Shown here one piece after another: positions 22,663 through 29,900 of a stretch of DNA of 31,997 nt. A model generated the notes under the pieces. That model did not search any database. It was not told the DNA's origin and saw only the letters and a program-made list of their open reading frames with translations. A program made the position numbers and the translations under genes. Position 1 is the stretch's first letter; the number at the start of each line of letters is the position of its first letter. The stretch is from a virus: positions 1 to 31,997 of the IMG/VR virus record IMGVR_UViG_3300025849_001557. The stretch is one strand, 5' to 3'.

Positions 22663-24138
22663 ATGGCGGCTATAATAGAAGTAAAATATTTCAACTCTTT
22701 TCTATTGAAAAAGACTATTGGTAGTTCAAATAAATTACCTTTATGGAATGGCTCTAGAGGTATTCCTAAAGTTGGTAATATGCAGGGTGGTTATAGTCAA
22801 GTTGGAACAGCTTATAGTTCTACAGATAACTGGCTTGTAGAGGAATCTAGAATAAGAGGAGGTTATAATAATACTATCGTTGATTTAGGGCCTAGAGCTT
22901 TTTTAGTAGAAGAAGAATTAAACGGCGTGCAGAGAATTAACTCGTTGATATATTCTGGAATATTTAATTCTAGAACAGGTATAAATCAGACAAATGTTTT
23001 TCCAGTAGGTGAAGACATTAGCAAAAGTTTAGATCCTTCACAAGGTAGCATACAAAAGTTATTTGCTGAAAACACGAACTTAACTATATTTCAAGAAAAT
23101 AAAGTTAGCTATTCTTTAATAGATAAAGATGCTATATATACAGCTGAAGGTGGTGGTGTTCAAGTAAGTCAATTAAATTTAGTGTTAGGTCAGATAGTAC
23201 CTTACTTAGGTAATTTTGGTATAGGTAAAAATCCAGAATCATTTGCAACTTATGGATTTAGAAAATATTTTGTTGATCCAGATAGAGGTGCAGTATTAAG
23301 ACTGTCTAGAGATGGTATAACTGAAATATCTAATTACGGTATGTATGACTTCTTTAGAGATGAATTATCTAATGTAAACACTAATACTAGTTCTGGAAAT
23401 ATGCCAGGTGGTTGGGATATACACAACAAACAGTATGTGGTGTCTTTACAAAATACAGCTGACAGCAAGTTCAGCACATTATCTTTCGATGAGTCAGTAA
23501 GGGGTTGGACTAGTTTCTTTACTTACAAACCAGAGTTTATGGTTAGTTTAAGAAATGATTTTTACAGTTTTAATAACGGTATACTATATCAACACTATAG
23601 TGATTCTGTAAACAGAGGAAATTTTTATGGAGTAAATAATAATACATCTATAACATTTATATTTAACCCTAATGTTAGTATGTCTAAAAACTTTAAAACT
23701 ATAAACTATGAAGGTAGTAATGGTTGGAGAATAGACTCTATAGAATCTGATCAAACTGGACCTGATAATTATAACGGTGTTTATAGTAATGTTACAGATC
23801 TTACAGCTTCTATACCTAGTTATTTGGGGGGAGAATACATATTAAACCCAGTTACTAATGAGGTTGTTTACCCAGCACAGTATGGTACTGTATTTGGAAA
23901 TGATAATCCTCCATATAATAGAAGCTACGCTGGGTTTGTTAGAAAAGAAAACAAGTATGTTGCAAACCTAATTAATGCAACACCATCTACTCAAGGTGAA
24001 GTTATATTTGGTAACCAAATGAGTGGTATAAAAGGGTACTTCACAACAGTAACAATATCAACAGACGATGCAACAGCAGTAGGAGAAATTAAAGAATTAT
24101 TTGCTGTCTCTTCTGAATATGTGCAGTCGGCTTATTAA
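22663..24138 (+). CDS. Tail/muzzle structural protein, second-half type, 491 aa
   Basis: The signature EESRIRGGYNNTIVDLG (60-76), NSLIYSGIFNSRTGINQTN and LRLSRDGITEISNYGMYDFF are strongly conserved in tail-associated proteins of flavobacterial and crAss-like phages. Several short repeats of Tyr/Phe-rich strands fit a beta-propeller. The segment NFKTINYEGSNGWRIDS precedes a variable tail domain. In relatives as I remember them, this domain follows the region encoded at 18487 in one long polypeptide. Here the two are separate genes with the nucleotidyltransferase-like gene between. It begins 25 bases after that gene with an AATATG start. It is probably part of the tail hub or tail knob. Confidence 0.8.
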   Translation: MAAIIEVKYFNSFLLKKTIGSSNKLPLWNGSRGIPKVGNMQGGYSQVGTAYSSTDNWLVEESRIRGGYNNTIVDLGPRAFLVEEELNGVQRINSLIYSGIFNSRTGINQTNVFPVGEDISKSLDPSQGSIQKLFAENTNLTIFQENKVSYSLIDKDAIYTAEGGGVQVSQLNLVLGQIVPYLGNFGIGKNPESFATYGFRKYFVDPDRGAVLRLSRDGITEISNYGMYDFFRDELSNVNTNTSSGNMPGGWDIHNKQYVVSLQNTADSKFSTLSFDESVRGWTSFFTYKPEFMVSLRNDFYSFNNGILYQHYSDSVNRGNFYGVNNNTSITFIFNPNVSMSKNFKTINYEGSNGWRIDSIESDQTGPDNYNGVYSNVTDLTASIPSYLGGEYILNPVTNEVVYPAQYGTVFGNDNPPYNRSYAGFVRKENKYVANLINATPSTQGEVIFGNQMSGIKGYFTTVTISTDDATAVGEIKELFAVSSEYVQSAY

Positions 24139-24148
24139 ATTAAATTAA

Positions 24149-24556
24149 ATGGATTTTAAAACAAGAACATTACTAGAGGAAGACTATAGTATGTTAGAAA
24201 ACTGGTGGAAAGCTTGGGGCTGGCCAGCAGTAAGTAAAGATATACTACCAGACAATGGAACCGGTGGAGTGATGGTTGAATACAAAAATAAACCTATTGT
24301 AGCTGGATTTATATACTGGAGCAATTCTGGTTTATGTTGGTTTGATTGGGTCGTATCAGATCCTGAGGGCAACAAAAGAGCTAGACCTTTAGCTGTGAAA
24401 CTTTTGATTGAAACAGTAGAGCAAATGGTAAAAGATGCAGGTAAAAAATGTATTATGTCAATAAGCAGAAGTAACAGTCTGTTAAAGATACATAAAAAAT
24501 TAGATTGGGTTGTTGATGAAACACCTTCTCACGAAATGATAAAAAGAATAATTTAA
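24149..24556 (+). CDS. GNAT-family N-acetyltransferase, 135 aa
   Basis: The layout fits a compact GNAT domain: FKTRTLLEEDYSMLENWWKA at the front, central strands with VAGFIYWSN and CWFDWVVSDPEGNKRARPLA, then a helix VKLLIETVEQMVKDAG and strands KKCIMSISRSN and LDWVVDETPSH. The acetyl-CoA site would lie around PEGNKRARPLA, an atypical Q/R-x-x-G-x-G/A loop. I recall similar genes in tail modules of flavobacterial phages, with the same 'WW..W.wP' front and 'NGTGG' segment. Substrate and role are unknown; protein acetylation of a host or virion target is possible. The start is at an ATTAAATTAAATG leader, 10 bases after the tail gene. Confidence 0.78.
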   Translation: MDFKTRTLLEEDYSMLENWWKAWGWPAVSKDILPDNGTGGVMVEYKNKPIVAGFIYWSNSGLCWFDWVVSDPEGNKRARPLAVKLLIETVEQMVKDAGKKCIMSISRSNSLLKIHKKLDWVVDETPSHEMIKRII

Positions 24557-24568
24557 AACAATAAAAAT

Positions 24569-25246
24569 ATGGCAGTAGTATCAGCAGTAGCGGTAGGCGT
24601 AGGTATGGCAGCGACAGCAGTCGGTGGAGCCGTAGCTGCTAACCAAGCTAAGCAAGCGGCAAAAGGCTATAAGAATGAAAAAGAAAGAGCTAGGGCAGAA
24701 ATTGAACAAATAAAATCAGAGAGAACTCCTATAGTAAATCCATACGCTGGAGTTACTGATCTTAGTGGTATGGTAAGTAATCCATTCGCTAATTTAGGCG
24801 TTGCAACTCAAGCTGCTGAATTCCAAGCAGAACAAGCTGATATGTCTTTAGCTAGTAGTTTAGATTTATTAGCGGCAACAGGTGCTGGTGCAGGCGGTGC
24901 AACCGCTTTAGCTCAAGCTGCATTACAAAGTAAAAAAGGTATATCTGCTAGTATAGAACAACAGGAAGCTGCTAACGAAAAACTTAGAGCACAAGGTCAA
25001 AGCGAGGCTGATAAGCTAAAGATGAGTGAACAAATGAGATTACAACAAGCGGATGCCGCTGGAATACAGTATGAGTTTCAAGCTAGAGAAGCCAGAACAA
25101 ATGCTGATTTAGGTTTTGCCGCTGGTAATATGCAGCAAGCTGCACAAAATCAAGCAAACGCCAAAGCTGCTCAAGGTCAAGCTTGGGGTAATGCTTTAAG
25201 TGGAATAGGTGGTGGACTAATGGCTATTGGTGGAGCTGCAAAATAG
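24569..25246 (+). CDS. Alanine-rich internal virion protein candidate, 225 aa
   Basis: The first 25 residues form a Gly/Ala/Val helix (VAVGVGMAATAVGGAVAANQ) that could insert into membrane. It is followed by a charged helix (KNEKERARAEIEQIKSERTP). The middle, VNPYAGVTDLSGMVSNPFAN then AEFQAEQADMSLASSLDLLA, is a conserved stretch I associate with small virion proteins encoded just before the internal proteins in marine phages. GAGAGGATALAQAALQSKKG and a Gln/Ala-rich coiled coil follow. The pattern fits proteins that help eject DNA through the host envelope. No catalytic motif is seen. It begins 12 bases after the acetyltransferase gene. Confidence 0.75.
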   Translation: MAVVSAVAVGVGMAATAVGGAVAANQAKQAAKGYKNEKERARAEIEQIKSERTPIVNPYAGVTDLSGMVSNPFANLGVATQAAEFQAEQADMSLASSLDLLAATGAGAGGATALAQAALQSKKGISASIEQQEAANEKLRAQGQSEADKLKMSEQMRLQQADAAGIQYEFQAREARTNADLGFAAGNMQQAAQNQANAKAAQGQAWGNALSGIGGGLMAIGGAAK

Positions 25247-25265
25247 GTGTAAAAAATAAAAAAAT

Positions 25266-26945
25266 ATGAGCGCATACGATAACCCAAGAATAATAAACGA
25301 TCAATCTGCTATGGCTTGGGCTAACGCCTCTGCTAAGGTTACACAAACTATGCTTCAAGGCATACAAAATGTAGTAAAGTTTAGAAACGAGCAAAAAGCT
25401 ATTGCTGCCGCAAAGCAAGAAAAGTTCAATTCAGTGTGGACAGCAGCTTCACTTACTCAAAATAAAAACTTAACCGACGCTGTAACTACGGCTAAAGCTA
25501 ATCCTAATGCTGACAAAACATTAATAGAGCAATTCCAAAGAATACAAGAAACGTTGATGCAAGGTGGTGAGGGTGTTATGGGTTCTATAGAAGCTCAAAC
25601 TTTATTAATGACTAAATCTAATTTAAGTAGAGAAGAAAGAAACGAGTTACAAAATATAGTTAACAGGTCAAACACAAACATGGCTTCAATAGTTAATGAT
25701 GGTGGTAAAATAATGACTGATGTAGAGTTAATAAAGTCTTACGCTGGAAGCAGTGGTCCACAAAGAACTATGTTTTGGGAAGGTGGTAGCAATGGTGTTA
25801 CAGGTCAAATAGCATCTCAACTAGCTGGTATGAGTTTAAGTAACATAGCTATAGACGGCGTTAAATCAACTAAAAAAGCAACACATACTTCTGAAGGTAA
25901 TTTTGTAACAATAGAAAGTACATTAAAGAAAAGTAATGACTTAGTAAAAAATTTAGATCTTAATAAAGACTTTATAAAAGATAACGGAGACGGTACAGTA
26001 ACATTTAAGTGGCAAAAGAATATGTCACAGTGGGACGGCAATCTTCTTAACAAAACAGAAGATGGAACTGATTATGATAAAATAGCTAAAGAACAAGGTA
26101 TAGATGAAAATGGAGAACTAGCTAAGTCTTTTAGAACTCCATTAAACGCTATAACTTCAGTTGGTAAAGATGGTTATCAAAACGTTATAAGCAGAGAGTT
26201 TGTAGATACACAGGCGCTGGATAACAAGTTTGAATCTACATTGAAAGGTAGAGCTGCAAGCATTTTAGGCATGGATAACCCTGAAGCAATACAAGCGTAC
26301 TTAGAACAAAGACTAGGTATGGGTGAAGTTAATATAAAGAAGTTTTTAGAAAAAACACAAGCTGATAAAGTTAAAACTCTTACTGAATTAGAGATGGTTG
26401 CTATGCGAGAGCATTACGACTTAGTGCCTGAGGTAGATGGTATTGATGCTTTTGATAAAGAAGAGTTAAAAGATAAAATAAACCCTAAAACAGGTGTTAA
26501 ATATACAGAGCAAGAATTAGCTAACATGGCTACTATGGGTGATCAACCTGGATTTAAGTTAGTTGTTAGAAAATTAAGTCAAGAAGATGTTGATCAACTT
26601 AATGAAGCTGGTATAAACGGTTACTCAGAAGGTATGGAGGGTTATTTTTACGAAACACTTTCTACAAAATCTACACCAAAAAGTAACACTGGTACAACAA
26701 CTCAATATGATAATGTTTTTAATAAATTATTTAAAGATATTAAAATGGATAATGCCGAATTAGAAAGTATTTTTGCGGATCCTAAACCAACACCAGCTAC
26801 ATACGGTCAATCGGGATTAAAAATTTATTATGGGTATGATAAAGACAAAGGATATGTTCGTAAATATGCAAAAAATGCTGCAGGAATATATGAGTTTACG
26901 GGTAATGAAATACCTCAATCAGTACTAAAAACAATATATAGATAA
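25266..26945 (+). CDS. Internal virion/ejection protein candidate, 559 aa
   Basis: The protein is soluble and mostly helical. It opens with an Ala/Gln-rich helix (SAMAWANASAKVTQTMLQGI) and QEKFNSVWTAASLTQNKN, followed by long helices with regular charge. The middle includes a beta stretch with Trp-rich turns (DGTVTFKWQKNMSQWDGN). No metal or enzyme motif is visible. The C-terminal part has a Tyr-rich beta segment (KIYYGYDKDKGYVRKYAK). It lies between the alanine-rich protein and the giant protein, all with tiny gaps, typical of the ejection-protein group. No named family is recognised. The start lies in an AAAAAATATG context. Confidence 0.72.
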   Translation: MSAYDNPRIINDQSAMAWANASAKVTQTMLQGIQNVVKFRNEQKAIAAAKQEKFNSVWTAASLTQNKNLTDAVTTAKANPNADKTLIEQFQRIQETLMQGGEGVMGSIEAQTLLMTKSNLSREERNELQNIVNRSNTNMASIVNDGGKIMTDVELIKSYAGSSGPQRTMFWEGGSNGVTGQIASQLAGMSLSNIAIDGVKSTKKATHTSEGNFVTIESTLKKSNDLVKNLDLNKDFIKDNGDGTVTFKWQKNMSQWDGNLLNKTEDGTDYDKIAKEQGIDENGELAKSFRTPLNAITSVGKDGYQNVISREFVDTQALDNKFESTLKGRAASILGMDNPEAIQAYLEQRLGMGEVNIKKFLEKTQADKVKTLTELEMVAMREHYDLVPEVDGIDAFDKEELKDKINPKTGVKYTEQELANMATMGDQPGFKLVVRKLSQEDVDQLNEAGINGYSEGMEGYFYETLSTKSTPKSNTGTTTQYDNVFNKLFKDIKMDNAELESIFADPKPTPATYGQSGLKIYYGYDKDKGYVRKYAKNAAGIYEFTGNEIPQSVLKTIYR

Positions 26946-26946
26946 T

Positions 26947-29900
26947 ATGGAAGAAGTTTATATCATAGATGGTAATGAATATACTCTAGCTGAAATACAA
27001 GACTTTGCTTCAGCGGCGGGTTTAGAACTAGAAGATTATTTATCTAAAAATAACATAAGTAAAAAAGAAATTAAGAACGCTGAACAAGATTTTCAAAAGG
27101 GTGTTGTAGACAATGTGGATGCAACTGTAACACCCAAAGCTCCGGAAGCATCCGAGACTCCAAGTACTATGGAACAAGTTTTGGACGTTGGTTCTTTGGG
27201 CTCGTCATTAGCAAATCCCATACTAGGAATATCTAATTTATTTAGATTAGCTAAAAAATATGATAAAGGAGAAGAGGGTGATTTTAGTGTAACTGAAGAA
27301 CTAAAAGATATACCCCAAAGGGTTTGGGCCTCAACATTATCAGTGGGTGAGACTTTATCTAATGTACCTGGTTGGTTAAATAGACTACAATTCAATATTG
27401 CTAAATCTTTTGCTGACGAGGAGTTTCAAGAAAAGTTTGACGAAATGAGCGCACAAGAACAAGATGATCTTGTACAAAACATTTCCTCTGCTACAGCCGC
27501 TGCAACTCCTGGTGTTGGAGGTTTTATACCAGCTTTAGGTAAACCAGGAAGAGAAAAAGCAGCTGAACTTAAAGCATCTGCTGAAAAATGGAGAGAAGAT
27601 TTAGAAGAATATGATAAAACTATATTCCAAGCTTTTGCTCAAGGACAAGTAATAGAAGGTGTTACAAGAACTTTTGCTGGCGCTATGGAAACAATACCAT
27701 CAATAGCTCAAGCTATGATACCTTATGTGGGTATAGGTAGTATAGTAGCTGGTCAAGCCGCTCAAGCTGATGCTGAAAATATAGAAAAAGGTGAAAAATT
27801 AAATACAAAAAATTTAATATATTCAACAATTATAGGTGCTTCTGAAGGTTTATTAGAAATTACTACTAAAAAAATAGGTGGTAAAATGTTTAAGGATCTT
27901 GCTGGTAAAAGCAAAGAATATGTTAAGCAAACGCTTAAAGGTGTTACTCTAAAATTAAGTAAAGAAGCTGGATCAGAGGGTTTATCAGAGTCTGCTACGT
28001 TAACCATTAATAAAGCTGCTGATATGCTTATTATGGGTAATGAAAAAGCTTTTGAAAACTATTGGTTAGAACTGGCTGATACTTTTATAATAGGTGCTGC
28101 AACTGGTGGCGGTATGAGTGGTACAGGTACTGCTGGTATTATAATCAGGGATGCTCAAGCAAATAATTCTATGCGTAGAAGTATTGAAGATAGTCAATAC
28201 AACTCAATATTTGAGGCTTTTGATGGAACTGAAATTACAGATGATAAAATTAAATTAGCTGAAAATAAATTTGCTAATAGAAAATTAGAATTAGAATTAA
28301 AGCAAAAAGTATCATCAGGTGACTTAACAATAGAACAAGCTAACGATATAAAAATAAATTTTAGATCAACTCAAGGAGCAGTTAATATAGCTAAAAACCT
28401 AAAAATACAAGGTCCTTTATTAAAAGAAACAGTACAGTTATTGGAAGAAAGCTCTTTACTTAGAGCTGAAATAAAAAAAGCAGGTGACAACAAAGCTTTA
28501 GTAGATACACAAAAGAAAAAATTAGTAGAAATAGAAAATAGATTAGGGCAAATAAGTGCTGAAAATCAATTAGCTATATCTACAGAAACAATAACTGATT
28601 TATCTAAAGGAGTTGAAGGTTTAACTGTTTTCACGGTTGAAAATGCTAAAGAAGCTGAAACATTATCTAAGGACCCTAAGTTTGACAACGTTGACAAGAA
28701 AGCGTTTGGACAACAAGGTTTTATATTGCAAAATAAAGAAACTGGTGAACAAACTATAGTTATAAATAAAGAGCAATCAGCTAAAGATCTTGCTGTTGAT
28801 GTAGCAAATCATGAATTTCTACATGCTTTATTATTTAAAACATTAAAAAATAGTAAAGGTACTGCTATAAATTTAGGTAAGGAATTAAAAACAGAGTTGT
28901 TTAAAATTGAAGGTATAGAAAATACTGAGTTTGCAGCTAGGTTAGAACAATATAAAGCAGATCCTGAGTCAGTAAAAATGGAGGAAGTTTTGACTTTATT
29001 TTCTGGAGCTATACAAACAGGTGATATAAAATTTAACCAAGGATTTTTTACTAAAGTTGGTGATATAATAAGAAGATTTTTACAAAACGCTGGATTAAAA
29101 AACATTAAGTTTAACGAAGCTAAAGATGTTTATAACTTTATAAAAGATTATAATACAAGTCTAGAAAAAGGTAAATTAACAAAAGCTCAGGAAAAATTAT
29201 TTACTGAACGAGCTCAAGGTGATTTAGTTAAAAGAGAATATAAAACAAAAGATGATTCAACTGTTAAAGAGTCTAAATCTTTTTATGATAGCTTAACGCC
29301 TGAAGAGTTGGTTCAAATTAAAAAATCTCCATCAAGCCAACCATCTGAGATTTCAAAAGCAGATAAAGCTTTGTTAAATCAATTTGATTTATTAGCTTTA
29401 AATGCTTTAAATTATGATACACGTAAAGGTGATTTTAAAAGAGAAGATGTTTTATCTGCTGCTAGAGAATTTTTACCAGGTATAGTAGAAAGGTTTGATC
29501 CTAATACAGCTAAGTTTTCTACATTTGTAGACAACAATATGAGACCTAAACAACAGCAGATATACGAAGAGGTAAAAGGATTATCTCGTGAGGCTGATAG
29601 ACTTGATTCTCCTGAGGCTAAAGAAATTGTAGCTGAAGAAACCGTTGTAGAAGAAAAACCAGTTGTTAAAGAGACTAGAATTAATCCATTAAACTTTGAC
29701 AAAGTAAACAAAGCAGAGGTTGAAGCTGTAGTTGATATAAAAACAGAAGAGATACCTGGTTTGTCTTTTAAGGAGGTTTCTGATAGATATGCAGGTAAAG
29801 CTGCGTCAAAAATATTTAACGTACCAGAAGCTAAAATAACTGATCCGAAGAAAAACTTAACATATGCTAAGAAAATAGTAAATGGTATACCAGAACAATC

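Noticed and set aside
18487-24138. Split tail genes as a sequencing frameshift
   Set aside because: A complete separate gene with its own motif and clean junctions lies between, so a single-base error cannot explain it.
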